Assembly (NCBI RefSeq): GCF_003863355.1
Contig: NZ_QQWG01000002.1
Coordinates: 1 to 64,000 of the forward strand
DNA: 64,000 bases
DNA from: Ancylomarina euxina
Lineage (GTDB): Bacteria > Bacteroidota > Bacteroidia > Bacteroidales > Marinifilaceae
Reading direction: 5' to 3'
The notes beneath the pieces are model-generated. The model saw only the letters and a list, made by a program, of their open reading frames with translations, was not told where the DNA came from and searched no databases. Position 1 is the stretch's first letter. Each line of letters begins with the position of its first letter. Shown here piece after piece: positions 30,051-38,270 of this stretch. A program made the position numbers and the translations under genes.

Positions 30051-31727
30051 ATGAATCGAGCTTGTATTTGTTTATTGATTCTAACGATGTTTTTTTCGTA
30101 TTCTACTTATTCTCGCAATATTGGGAATGAATTTGAGATTGTGAAAATCAAACAATATGCGACTTCTATAAGCGATGGAGATATTTTAGCTTTAGATACG
30201 TTAACACAATCTAATTCTCTTATTCGACGTCATTCCCAAGAGAAAGATTCTACAGGTATACGCTATACCAAAAAATACAATTACAATAACTTTCCTTTCT
30301 TCAATTTTAGAATTAGCAAAAAGACGGTCTATCACAAATTGGCAGAATTTAATTCTGAACAAGCTAAAGAATTATTTGTACTAGCAAAAAATGATCAATT
30401 CAATAGTGATAGTTTGACTCGAGAGGTTAGTCTCTTGTATACCAAGCAAGGTGTTTATTCTGGGGTAGATAAAGATCTATTTAAACGCAGAGTTCGCGAC
30501 TTAGAGCAAAGAGCTTCTGAGTTGAAGAATAATGCAGCTCAGAAAGCAAAACATGCTTTGGTTTTAGAACAAACGTCAGGGAAAGCACCTACGCTTATTT
30601 TGGCTGCCACTCAAGAAACAACCACCCCTGAATATAAAGGGGGATCAAAAGCGATTGAAAATCACAAATTCTTAAAAGCTGAGGAGAAAGATGCTGTGAT
30701 TGCAACGGAGGTTCAAAAACAAGCCGTTAAAGATGACGCAAAACTAGAAGTGAGTGCTCAGGTTGACGAGGGTGGTTATTTAGATTACGAATATGAATAT
30801 TGCTATCAAGTAGCTGTTTTTGATAAAAGACCAACGAACGACTTTTATAAAGGTATGGGTTTTATCAAGGAGGAAATTGTTGATGGTGGTAAATCATTCC
30901 GATATTTAACAGGTTCATATAGAACTTATGCCAAGGCCAATAGTTTCAAGAAACAAATAAAATCTGTTTTTCCTTCTGCCTTTGTGGTGGTTTATAAAAA
31001 TGGAATTAGAACTAATCTGCAAGAGGCCATTGCAGTAACCGATCCCGTTTCTGCCAGCTCAACAGTGAGTCCTTCACCTCAATTGGCTAGTGATTTTTCG
31101 GGCGAAGTCACTTATCGTGTTCAAATTGGTGTTTTTGCTGGTGAAATTCCTGAGAAGTTGAATACAACTATGGAGAGATATCAGGCTTTTGGCTCATTCT
31201 ATGAGAAACGATCAGATGGAAAGATTGTTTGTACTATCGGACGCTTTAAGTCACTTTCTGAGGTGGCTGATTTAAAAAAGAAATTGCAGGATGCTGGATA
31301 TACTGATGCCTTTACTGTAGCTTACAGTGGGCAGCAACGAGTATCCTTACAGGCAAGTATTAATAAAACAGAACCGAACAATGAGCTTATTTCAAAGACT
31401 AGGAGTGCAGTGAAGGTTGAGAAAGAACCTCTTACTGAAGACGATTTAGTTAGTGATATTAATTTTCGAGTTCAAATAGGTGTATTTGCCAATGGAGTTC
31501 CTGAAAAGGTGAGTGTGTTGATGGAAAAATATAGGGCATTTGGTGCTTCCGCAGTGAAGAATGCAAATGGTAAAATAGTTTGTACAATTGGTCAGTTTGA
31601 ATCTATTTCTGATGCAGGAGCCTTAAAGAAAAAACTTCATTCAGATGGATTTACTGATGTCTTTACGGTGGCCTATACAGGAAGTAAGAGAATTTCAATA
31701 CAAGATGCCATACGTTTGGTAAAATAA
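30051..31727 (+). CDS. Secreted protein with three SPOR-like repeats
   Basis: 558 residues: a signal peptide (about residues 1-22), a charged, partly helical region rich in Lys/Glu/Ala (about 100-230), and three repeated units starting near residues 248, 353 and 470. Units two and three are close copies (YRVQIGVFAGEIPEK and FRVQIGVFANGVPEK; each ends TVAYSG/TVAYTG plus a short tail); unit one is more divergent (CYQVAVFDK). This pattern is that of SPOR domains, which bind denuded septal peptidoglycan. It heads a tight operon with clpS, nfeD and floA (gaps of 2-5 bases). The SPOR assignment is good; the function in this operon is unknown. Confidence 0.78.
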   Translation: MNRACICLLILTMFFSYSTYSRNIGNEFEIVKIKQYATSISDGDILALDTLTQSNSLIRRHSQEKDSTGIRYTKKYNYNNFPFFNFRISKKTVYHKLAEFNSEQAKELFVLAKNDQFNSDSLTREVSLLYTKQGVYSGVDKDLFKRRVRDLEQRASELKNNAAQKAKHALVLEQTSGKAPTLILAATQETTTPEYKGGSKAIENHKFLKAEEKDAVIATEVQKQAVKDDAKLEVSAQVDEGGYLDYEYEYCYQVAVFDKRPTNDFYKGMGFIKEEIVDGGKSFRYLTGSYRTYAKANSFKKQIKSVFPSAFVVVYKNGIRTNLQEAIAVTDPVSASSTVSPSPQLASDFSGEVTYRVQIGVFAGEIPEKLNTTMERYQAFGSFYEKRSDGKIVCTIGRFKSLSEVADLKKKLQDAGYTDAFTVAYSGQQRVSLQASINKTEPNNELISKTRSAVKVEKEPLTEDDLVSDINFRVQIGVFANGVPEKVSVLMEKYRAFGASAVKNANGKIVCTIGQFESISDAGALKKKLHSDGFTDVFTVAYTGSKRISIQDAIRLVK

Positions 31728-31731
31728 GGAG

Positions 31732-31980
31732 ATGATGGATTCAGAATATATACTTTTTTTACATAATGATCATGAACACGGTTTCGACTATGTCGTTGAG
31801 GCTTTGATGGAAGTTTGTGAGCATACTTCTGATCAGGCTGAACAATGCGCATACATTACCCATTACAAGGGTAAAAGTGAGATTAAAGTTGGAATTAGAA
31901 CAGATTTATCACTTATGAGAGAACAATTGGAGGACAAAGGACTGATTGTAAGTCTCGAAATTAATAAAACAGCCTATTAA
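31732..31980 (+). CDS. clpS: ClpS-family Clp protease adaptor
   Basis: 82 residues, containing LFLHNDHEHGFDYVVEAL, QAEQCAYITHYKGK and a C-terminal LIVSLEI strand, which follow the ClpS core (HND near the start, the HYKGK block, a final beta strand). ClpS binds N-end-rule substrates and delivers them to ClpA/ClpC with ClpP. This is the short Bacteroidota type, without the usual flexible N-terminal arm and with DH in place of the common DD, so its substrate set may differ. It lies 4 bases after the SPOR gene and 2 bases before nfeD, so it is clearly in the operon. Confidence 0.82.
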   Translation: MMDSEYILFLHNDHEHGFDYVVEALMEVCEHTSDQAEQCAYITHYKGKSEIKVGIRTDLSLMREQLEDKGLIVSLEINKTAY

Positions 31981-31982
31981 TT

Positions 31983-32450
31983 ATGATGATTTTTATTATT
32001 ATCCTTCTGTTAGTTTTAGGAGTTGTTCTTATACTGCTTGAATTTTTTGTTCTTCCAGGGATAACTGTTGCAGGTATAACTGGTGCCGTTATGATGTTGG
32101 GAGGTATCTATTTGTCTTATCATCATTATGGCCCTATGATAGGGCATCTAACAGTTATCGGATCTGTAATTTTTAGTTTATTGGCTCTATGGTTAGCCTT
32201 AAAGTCGGGAACTTGGAATAGGATTATGCTGAAAACAGAAATCGATTCAAAAGTGGAGAAACTAGAAGATAATCTGGTTGCCATAGGCGATGAGGGAATC
32301 TGTTTGTCTCGACTTGCACCAATGGGACAAGTTAGAATCAAAAATCATATTATAGAAGCCAAATCAACAGGTGGGTATATTGATGAAAAAACACCCATTG
32401 AGGTGATTAAAATAGTAGATAAAGTGATTGTTGTAAAACCTTTAAAATAA
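31983..32450 (+). CDS. NfeD-like membrane protein
   Basis: 155 residues with two or three membrane segments in the first 75 residues (FIIILLLVLGVVLILLEFFV; ITGAVMMLGGIYL; a third about 55-75), followed by a small beta-barrel OB-like domain (about 95-155: GDEGICLSRLAPMGQVRI, KVIVVKPL). This is the short NfeD type, without the N-terminal ClpP-like protease domain. NfeD proteins pair with stomatin/flotillin partners; floA begins 5 bases downstream, which is the expected partner. The start codon overlaps closely with the end of clpS. Confidence 0.88.
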   Translation: MMIFIIILLLVLGVVLILLEFFVLPGITVAGITGAVMMLGGIYLSYHHYGPMIGHLTVIGSVIFSLLALWLALKSGTWNRIMLKTEIDSKVEKLEDNLVAIGDEGICLSRLAPMGQVRIKNHIIEAKSTGGYIDEKTPIEVIKIVDKVIVVKPLK

Positions 32451-32455
32451 ATTAA

Positions 32456-33433
32456 ATGGAAATTGGAGCATTAATATTTTTAATCGTAGCAATAGGAGTA
32501 GGTATCTACATCCTTTTTATTTTTATTCCAGTTGGACTCTGGTTTTCTGCCCTGCTTTCAGGTGTGCGAATCTCATTAATTCAACTTGTATTTATGCGTT
32601 GGCGTCGTGTGCCACCTAATGTGATTGTTCGTTCTATGATTGAAGCACATAAGGCTGGTTTGCATATTACTCGAGATGACCTTGAGGCTCATTTCCTGGC
32701 GGGTGGCCATGTAGAGCAAGTTACTCATGCCTTAGTTTCAGCTTCAAAAGCGAATATCGAATTACCATTTAAGATGGCTACAGCTATTGATCTTGCTGGA
32801 CGTGATGTTTATGAAGCCGTTCAGATGAGTGTAATCCCTAAAGTGATTAATACACCTCCAGTTACTGCTGTGTCGAAAGATGGTATTCAGTTAATCGCTA
32901 AAGCCAGAGTTACTCTTCGTGCTAATATTCGTCAGTTGGTTGGTGGAGCAGGAGAAGAAACCGTTTTAGCACGTGTGGGTGAAGGTATCGTATCATCAAT
33001 TGGTTCTTCAGAATCGCATAAAACAGTGCTTGAAAACCCTGATTTTATTTCTCGTGTAGTACTTGAAAAAGGATTGGATGCAGGAACAGCCTTCGAAATT
33101 TTATCAATTGATATTGCAGATATAGACATAGGAAAGAATATTGGTGCAGTTCTACAAACCGACCAAGCAGAAGCAGATTTGAAAATTGCTCAAGCTAAAG
33201 CGGAGGAACGTCGTGCAATGGCTGTTGCTACGGAGCAGGAAAATAAAGCACTTGCACAGGAAATGCGTGCCAAAGTTATCGAAGCGGAAGCTGAGGTTCC
33301 AAAGGCTATGGCAGAAGCATTCAGGAGCGGACATCTTGGTGTAATGGATTATTATCGCATGAAAAACATAGAAGCAGACACTTCGATGCGTGAAAATATA
33401 GCGAAACCTTCTCCGAAGGATAAGAAAAAATAA
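32456..33433 (+). CDS. floA: Flotillin-like protein FloA
   Basis: 325 residues matching the bacterial FloA/YqfA family: an N-terminal membrane segment (about 5-30), a SPFH/band-7 domain ([34 protein letters not shown]), and an Ala/Glu-rich coiled coil (about 230-300: [21 protein letters not shown], here split as [11 protein letters not shown] and [13 protein letters not shown]). The C-terminus is basic. FloA organises membrane microdomains and affects protease and signalling complexes. It is the last gene of the operon and is followed by a terminator. Confidence 0.95.
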   Translation: MEIGALIFLIVAIGVGIYILFIFIPVGLWFSALLSGVRISLIQLVFMRWRRVPPNVIVRSMIEAHKAGLHITRDDLEAHFLAGGHVEQVTHALVSASKANIELPFKMATAIDLAGRDVYEAVQMSVIPKVINTPPVTAVSKDGIQLIAKARVTLRANIRQLVGGAGEETVLARVGEGIVSSIGSSESHKTVLENPDFISRVVLEKGLDAGTAFEILSIDIADIDIGKNIGAVLQTDQAEADLKIAQAKAEERRAMAVATEQENKALAQEMRAKVIEAEAEVPKAMAEAFRSGHLGVMDYYRMKNIEADTSMRENIAKPSPKDKKK

Positions 33434-33454
33434 AATATTTTAAGAATGAAAATC

Positions 33455-33495
33455 AAGCTGGGCGTGTTCTTTGAGCTCGTCTAGCTTTTTTTTTT
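33455..33495 (+). terminator. Terminator of the SPOR-clpS-nfeD-floA operon
   Basis: A 10-bp stem with two G-T pairs (AAGCTGGGCG/CGTCTAGCTT) leads into a run of ten Ts, 22 bases after the floA stop codon. Confidence 0.7.
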
Positions 33496-33591
33496 GAAAA
33501 AAAAATAATTATTTTTAAACTCGAATCTCATTGATTTATAATTTACTATAATTTCACAGCGGGGAATATTGTGACTTGTGTGAAAATAAAA

Positions 33592-33622
33592 TTTGCACAG
33601 ATCAAAAATTTGCCTACTTTTG
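33592..33622 (+). promoter_or_regulatory. Promoter of the tRNA cluster
   Basis: TTTG at 33592-33595, a 19-base spacer, then TACTTTTG at 33615-33622: a full match to the Bacteroidota promoter consensus. tRNA-Ser begins 12 bases further on. Confidence 0.75.
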
Positions 33623-33634
33623 CTTCCGCAATCA

Positions 33635-33725
<91 letters not shown>

Positions 33726-33781
33726 CTTTTCTTAACTGAAAAGATGCAAAGTGAAAAGTTCAACCTTTTCACTTTAATTTT

Positions 33782-33856
33782 CGGGGTGTAGCGTAGCCCG
33801 GTCATCGCGCCTCGTTTGGGACGAGGAGGTCGCAGGTTCGAATCCTGCCACCCCGA
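33782..33856 (+). tRNA. tRNA-Pro(TGG), copy 1
   Basis: 75 bases: acceptor stem CGGGGTG/CACCCCG, anticodon loop TTTGGGA with anticodon TGG, T arm GCAGG-TTCGAAT-CCTGC, discriminator A, no encoded CCA. It is the first of four identical copies and is followed by a terminator-like hairpin. Confidence 0.95.
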
Positions 33857-33869
33857 CACCGAAAATTCC

Positions 33870-33897
33870 AGAGAAGTTGAAGAACTTCTCTTTTTTT
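33870..33897 (+). terminator. Terminator hairpin after tRNA-Pro copy 1
   Basis: A perfect 9-bp stem (AGAGAAGTT/AACTTCTCT, loop GAAG) followed by seven Ts. Confidence 0.75.
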
Positions 33898-33922
33898 ATC
33901 ACACATATTGAAATTAAATTCT

Positions 33923-33997
33923 CGGGGTGTAGCGTAGCCCGGTCATCGCGCCTCGTTTGGGACGAGGAGGTCGCAGGTTCGAATCCTGCCACCCCGA
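33923..33997 (+). tRNA. tRNA-Pro(TGG), copy 2
   Basis: Identical over all 75 bases to copy 1. The 66-base spacer before it shares AATTAAATT-like sequence with the other copies, indicating tandem duplication of gene plus flank. Confidence 0.95.
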
Positions 33998-34013
33998 CAC
34001 CGAGAAATTGGTA

Positions 34014-34036
34014 GGAGTTGTAAAACTTCATTTTTA
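34014..34036 (+). terminator. Weak terminator-like hairpin after tRNA-Pro copy 2
   Basis: A 6-bp stem (GGAGTT/AACTTC with one G-T, loop GTAA) followed by ATTTTTA. It looks like a decayed version of the hairpin after copy 1. Confidence 0.4.
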
Positions 34037-34058
34037 TTGAAAGAACCGAAATTTATTT

Positions 34059-34133
34059 CGGGGTGTAGCGTAGCCCGGTCATCGCGCCTCGTTTGGGACG
34101 AGGAGGTCGCAGGTTCGAATCCTGCCACCCCGA
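34059..34133 (+). tRNA. tRNA-Pro(TGG), copy 3
   Basis: Identical over all 75 bases to copies 1, 2 and 4, with anticodon TGG. It is followed by its own hairpin and T run. Confidence 0.95.
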
Positions 34134-34136
34134 CAA

Positions 34137-34166
34137 AGAAGAGATTAAATTCTTCTCTTTTTTTAT
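34137..34166 (+). terminator. Terminator-like hairpin after tRNA-Pro copy 3
   Basis: AGAAGA pairs with TCTTCT around an 8-base AT-rich loop, followed by eight Ts. Confidence 0.5.
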
Positions 34167-34211
34167 TCTCTTGAGAATAAGCTTTCAATATAAATACCGG
34201 AATTAAATTTT

Positions 34212-34286
34212 CGGGGTGTAGCGTAGCCCGGTCATCGCGCCTCGTTTGGGACGAGGAGGTCGCAGGTTCGAATCCTGCCACCCCGA
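34212..34286 (+). tRNA. tRNA-Pro(TGG), copy 4
   Basis: Identical over all 75 bases to the other three copies. It is the last gene of the tRNA array. Confidence 0.95.
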
Positions 34287-34293
34287 CAGAAAG

Positions 34294-34324
34294 GAGAGAA
34301 GTATTTTTACTTCTCTCTTTTTTT
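34294..34324 (+). terminator. Terminator after tRNA-Pro copy 4
   Basis: A perfect 10-bp stem (GAGAGAAGTA/TACTTCTCTC, loop TTTT) followed by seven Ts; the strongest of the four hairpins, ending the array. Confidence 0.8.
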
Positions 34325-34468
34325 ATGCCTACCAATGGCTTATTGCTTTCATCAATCCAAATCTTAAGTTCTTGTTAAAATTTGCTTTACAGATATTGTC
34401 TCACGGATAATCTTACTATTTTGCATGCCATATTAAACCGACCGATTAATTGAAAGAAAAAAGAAATC

Positions 34469-34993
34469 ATGCGAAAATTAGTATCAGTATTTATATTGCT
34501 TATGGGAATTGTAATAAGTGGAATAGCTCAGGAACCGGAGGATAGAGGTTATATTGTAAATGTAGGAGATATGGCTCCTGATTTTGAAATGAGCTTAATG
34601 GATGGGCAGAAAGTTAAACTATCTGACCTAAAAGGAAAAGTCGTGATGTTGCAGTTTACTGCCAGTTGGTGTGGTGTTTGTCGCAAAGAAATGCCTTTTA
34701 TCGAAAAAGAAATCTGGCAAATTAATAAGAATAAGGACTTTGCTCTTTATGGTCTTGATCGTGACGAGCCTATTGAAAAAGCGCAAAAATTAATTGATGC
34801 AACTGGTATTACTTATCCAATAGCATTAGATGATGGAGGTAAAATATTTGAACAATATGCCTTGAAAAATAGTGGGATTACACGTAATGTTATCTTGAAT
34901 CGTGAAGGTAGAATAATTTACTTGACTCGTTTATTTAATCAAGAGGAATTTGCAGCAATGAAGAGGGTTATCGAAGAAGAACTAAAAAATTAA
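34469..34993 (+). CDS. TlpA/ResA-like secreted thioredoxin-fold protein
   Basis: 174 residues with a signal peptide (about 1-20) and a peroxiredoxin/thioredoxin-like domain. The active site is C68-G-V-C71 in ASWCGVCRKEMPF. The block APDFEMSLMDGQKVKLSDLKGK precedes it and the cis-Pro region (SGITRNVILNREG) follows, with Thr before Arg where Pro is usual. Such proteins reduce disulfides in the periplasm, for example during cytochrome maturation or for envelope proteins. It is transcribed alone between the tRNA array and a strong terminator. Confidence 0.88.
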   Translation: MRKLVSVFILLMGIVISGIAQEPEDRGYIVNVGDMAPDFEMSLMDGQKVKLSDLKGKVVMLQFTASWCGVCRKEMPFIEKEIWQINKNKDFALYGLDRDEPIEKAQKLIDATGITYPIALDDGGKIFEQYALKNSGITRNVILNREGRIIYLTRLFNQEEFAAMKRVIEEELKN

Positions 34994-35031
34994 TTCGACG
35001 ATATTGAATTTTCAGAATAGCTATTAGTTCT

Positions 35032-35072
35032 TAAAAAAATGCGATTGAATTTCAATCGCATTTTTTTTTATT
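35032..35072 (+). terminator. Terminator of the TlpA-like gene
   Basis: A perfect 10-bp stem (ATGCGATTGA/TCAATCGCAT, 3-base loop) with an A run before and nine Ts after, 46 bases past the stop codon. Confidence 0.9.
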
Positions 35073-35271
35073 TTTTGAATTAAGCTCATTATAAACTTGA
35101 TCTCATTATTATAATAATTGATACTAAATATAAGTTTGTTTTGATATTACTTGACGAAAAAAGAAGTAATTTTAGAGCATAGAAGAGATTTAGATTTCTA
35201 TGGAGTCAGATGGATTGTGAAATAGAAGATAATCTGAGATCTAAATTTTAATTTTAAAATTTCGTAGACTT

Positions 35272-35898
35272 ATGGATGAGGCTTTTGTTCAGATAATTGA
35301 GAAGGTTAGAAAGTTTCTATTGCAGGAAGGCATGGGAGATATTTCTATAGAAAAATTGGAGCAATTTGGTATTTCGAAGGAGGAAATTTCACAATATGTC
35401 GATTCGAAAGAAGAGCTTGTTGAGAAAATTCTGGAATTTGAGAGATCTAGCTTTATGAAAATATTTCTAGATTATAATTTTGAGGGTCAAAATGCTATTG
35501 ATATTCTTTTTATTGTTAGTCAGGAGATTAATGATAGATTTGAGAATGTCTCACCTTCTGTAACGATGGAATTTGAAAAACATTTTCCGGAAATTTATAA
35601 GAAGCATATGGATCAGAGAATGGCTTTTATTTTCGATAAAATTCAGATTAATGTTGAAAAGGGTATAGCTCAAGGTATGTATCGCGAAGATTTGAGTGCT
35701 GAAATTGTTGGTCGCATGTATTTGTCTCGATTAGAGGATATGCACAACCCAGAACTCTATCCGCCAGAGCGTTTTAAGTTTGGAACCATTTACGATACAA
35801 TGATTGATAGCTTTGTAAAAAGCATTGCAACAGAAGATGGTTTATCTTATTACCGCCATCGCAAGCAATTATTGAGTGTTTTGAGTTTCGGACGTTAG
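35272..35898 (+). CDS. TetR/AcrR-like protein with an altered DNA-binding domain
   Basis: 208 residues. Residues about 5-55 have the outline of a TetR N-terminal helix-turn-helix (EKVRKFLLQEG, GISKEEISQYVDSKEELVEKIL), while the rest is all-helical like the TetR ligand domain. The recognition region departs from the consensus: the usual dIAkeaGvskgtlYryF reads EKLEQF-GISKEEISQYV, one residue shorter, with Glu in place of the conserved Ala and no Tyr-x-x-Phe. It may bind an unusual site or have lost DNA binding. The dihydrouridine synthase gene begins 23 bases downstream, so the two may be co-transcribed. Confidence 0.65.
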   Translation: MDEAFVQIIEKVRKFLLQEGMGDISIEKLEQFGISKEEISQYVDSKEELVEKILEFERSSFMKIFLDYNFEGQNAIDILFIVSQEINDRFENVSPSVTMEFEKHFPEIYKKHMDQRMAFIFDKIQINVEKGIAQGMYREDLSAEIVGRMYLSRLEDMHNPELYPPERFKFGTIYDTMIDSFVKSIATEDGLSYYRHRKQLLSVLSFGR

Positions 35899-35921
35899 AT
35901 TTAATTATTAGGATTTTTAAT

Positions 35922-36860
35922 ATGAAATTATCATTAGCACCTCTACAGGGCTTTACCGATTTGGTATTCCGTAGAGCATTTGCAAAACATATAGGGGGCA
36001 TAGATCAGTTCTATACCCCTTTTCTTATTTTACAGAATGGAGATAGTTTAAAATCCTCACATCGAAGGGAAGTTGATCCAAATGTAGAAGAGAATCTAAT
36101 ACCTCAATTCATAGGAAATAGCCTTAAGGAATTTATCTTTTTTAGAGACTATTTGATTGAATTGGGTTATTCAAAAATGAATTGGAATTTGGGATGCCCT
36201 TTTCCAATGTTAGCCAAAAAGAAAAAAGGTTCTGGTTTATTGCCGTATCCTGAAATGATAGAAGAGATTTTATCAGATGGTTTGGATGATCGCATTGAAC
36301 TCTCTATAAAGATGAGGATTGGCTATGAATCTTCTGAAGAGCTTGAGACTGTATTAAACGTTTTAAATAAATTCAACTTGTCTGAAATCATTGTTCATCC
36401 TCGTCTGGGGAAACAAATGTACAAGGGAGATGTTGATTTGGAAGCTTTTGGAAGAGTTCTTATCTTATCGAAGCATCCCGTGATTTATAATGGTGATATC
36501 TGTAATATGGAAGATTATCAGCAACGTTTAGAGCAATTCCCAAATCTGGAACAGATGATGATTGGACGTGGTCTATTACAAGATTTATTCTTGCCTTTAA
36601 AGATCAAAGGAGAGGAACTTCCGACAGCTAAAGAGCGATTAGCTTTATTAGAGAAGTTGCATGGTGAAATTTACGATTCATATACTTCTTATTTAAGTGG
36701 GGATACTCAGTTACTGTCTAAGTTGAAACCCATGTGGGAATACTTTTCAGCTAATTTCAATAACGATCGTAAGGTTTATAAAGCAATCAAAAAATCAGGA
36801 GGCATGAAGAAATACAATGCTGCTGTTGCCTTCGCTTTTCAACAAGGAGTAAAGGAATAA
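35922..36860 (+). CDS. tRNA-dihydrouridine synthase family protein
   Basis: 312 residues with the Dus pattern: LAPLQGFTDLVFRRAF at the N-terminus (FMN-binding strand one), NLGCPFPMLAKKKKGSGLL with the catalytic Cys, SIKMRIGYE, VHPRLGKQMYKG, and the FMN-phosphate loop YNGDI...MIGRGLLQD. It reduces uridines in tRNA D-loops with FMN and NADPH. Length is slightly short for the family. Which Dus subfamily and which position it modifies cannot be told. cbiZ starts 6 bases after it in the same direction. Confidence 0.88.
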   Translation: MKLSLAPLQGFTDLVFRRAFAKHIGGIDQFYTPFLILQNGDSLKSSHRREVDPNVEENLIPQFIGNSLKEFIFFRDYLIELGYSKMNWNLGCPFPMLAKKKKGSGLLPYPEMIEEILSDGLDDRIELSIKMRIGYESSEELETVLNVLNKFNLSEIIVHPRLGKQMYKGDVDLEAFGRVLILSKHPVIYNGDICNMEDYQQRLEQFPNLEQMMIGRGLLQDLFLPLKIKGEELPTAKERLALLEKLHGEIYDSYTSYLSGDTQLLSKLKPMWEYFSANFNNDRKVYKAIKKSGGMKKYNAAVAFAFQQGVKE

Positions 36861-36866
36861 GCTAAG

Positions 36867-37532
36867 TTGATGAATTACAATTTTGATATAAACGAGCTAT
36901 TTTTCCATTTGGAATTCGACGAACCTGTCAGTATGATGAGTTCGTCAGTTTTGAATGGTGGTTTTTGCAAGGCCTCACATTTTTTCAATACCAAAGTTGA
37001 TGCTAATTTCTTAGGAGAAAAAACAGAGTTTGAGAAACCTGCTGTAAGTCTTTTAAATATTGCAAACAGAAATGCCTGGAATGGTGTGACAGTTGGAATG
37101 ATGACTGCAGCACTGATGACTTCTTTTAGACGTGTTAAGTTAGAAGAACAAGGTATTTGGATCGAAGTATTTCTAACCTCAGGAGTTTCCAATGCTCGTA
37201 GGGCAGGAGATACGGCAGATTATCAATTTATGAATGAGGCCTGCGAGAAAGTGGGGACAATCAATATGATTCTATTGACGAATGCTAGTCTCTCTCCTAA
37301 TAGCATGATTGAGTGTATCATGATGGCAACAGAAGCCAAATCAGCATGTTTACAAGATCTGAATATCAAGAGCCCTGTTAGTGGTGAAATTGCTACAGGT
37401 ACTGGGACTGATTCCTGTGCTGTTGCCTCAGGAACAGGTCCTGAGGTCGAGTATTGCGGCAAGCATGTCCTTTTTGGAGAATTACTTGCAAAAGCCGTAT
37501 ATCAGGCCTTAAAAAATTCTCTGGAGTTATAA
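36867..37532 (+). CDS. cbiZ: Adenosylcobinamide amidohydrolase CbiZ
   Basis: 221 residues. The family blocks SSSVLNGGF, MTAALM, TSGVSNARRAGD, INMILLTNASLSPNSMIECIMMATEAK (given here in part), SGEIATGTGTDSCAVASG and YCGKH are all present. CbiZ cleaves adenosylcobinamide or pseudocobalamin to adenosylcobyric acid, letting the cell remodel corrinoids taken up from outside. It fits with cobQ (cobyric acid synthase) encoded convergently 740 bases away. It probably shares a transcript with the dus gene (6-base gap). An octamer repeat tract follows. Confidence 0.9.
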   Translation: MMNYNFDINELFFHLEFDEPVSMMSSSVLNGGFCKASHFFNTKVDANFLGEKTEFEKPAVSLLNIANRNAWNGVTVGMMTAALMTSFRRVKLEEQGIWIEVFLTSGVSNARRAGDTADYQFMNEACEKVGTINMILLTNASLSPNSMIECIMMATEAKSACLQDLNIKSPVSGEIATGTGTDSCAVASGTGPEVEYCGKHVLFGELLAKAVYQALKNSLEL

Positions 37533-37601
37533 ATTAACTTTTTTTGTAGTAGTAAAAAATATCTCGCAGTTTTCGCAGAACTATGCTAATTTTTAAATTT
37601 T

Positions 37602-37657
37602 CACATCCTCACATCCTCACATCCTCACATCCTCACATCCTCACATCCTCACATCCT
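37602..37657. repeat. Tandem repeat, 8-base unit x 7
   Basis: Seven perfect copies of CACATCCT in the gap between the convergent cbiZ and P-loop genes. A diverged further copy (CATCCTCA) about 20 bases on overlaps the stop codon of the P-loop gene at 37684. Perfect short repeats of this type change copy number by slippage. Confidence 0.95.
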
Positions 37658-37683
37658 TCGATTCCGATCAGGACAAGGCATCC

Positions 37684-38220
37684 TCACGTTTTCAGATTTT
37701 TCTCAATAAATGCAAGTCTTTCCTCTATTGAAACTTTGGGTAGTTCAATAATGTTGAAGCCTAATTCAGTATAAGTTGATTTTAGAAATTTATAGATTTC
37801 TACAGCGTCTTCATATGATTCTGGTCGCTCGCTGTCGTTGATGAATATTTCCTGCCAGGGAGGCGTTAGAAATACATTCTGATTATAAGCTTTGGCTTTT
37901 TCAAAGTACTTATGCGGCACATTTAAACCACCTCTTCGCATATAGGCAATGATATCTGGTAATCCACGATCGTAAAAGCATGTGCAATCCGATTTGCAAT
38001 TGTCTAATTGAGCACTCATACGTTCGTAGCATAATTCAGCGAAAGCCGCTAAATTTTGCCAGGGAACCCTATCTCCACCAATCTCATGCTGTTCACGAAT
38101 GATAACTCTTGAAATCTCCTCAAAACCTTGATAGTTTTGATTGATAAGAGCAGCTAAAAGGCTTGATTTTCCTGATCCAGGCCCTCCAGTAATGATATAG
38201 CGATTTGAATGAGTAAGCAT
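37684..38220 (-). CDS. P-loop NTPase (AAA_28-like predicted ATPase)
   Basis: 178 residues with a Walker A motif GGPGSGKSS at residues 12-20, a DRGLPD motif near residue 105 (as in nucleotide-kinase-like proteins) and no membrane segment. It resembles the AAA_28/NadR-kinase-like predicted ATPases, which may phosphorylate a small molecule; the substrate is unknown. It lies 50 bases downstream of cobQ in the same direction, so a role around cobalamin metabolism is possible but only inferred from position. Its stop codon lies in a diverged copy of the neighbouring octamer repeat. Confidence 0.72.
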   Translation of the reverse strand: MLTHSNRYIITGGPGSGKSSLLAALINQNYQGFEEISRVIIREQHEIGGDRVPWQNLAAFAELCYERMSAQLDNCKSDCTCFYDRGLPDIIAYMRRGGLNVPHKYFEKAKAYNQNVFLTPPWQEIFINDSERPESYEDAVEIYKFLKSTYTELGFNIIELPKVSIEERLAFIEKNLKT

Positions 38221-38270
38221 TGTTTTGATAATGTATTGTCTTTATATTAGAAAGCTGATTCTATTTATTA

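Noticed and set aside
37583-37774. Plus-strand frame with repeated HPHILTSS units
   Set aside because: It is the translation of the octamer repeat running into the antisense of the P-loop gene.
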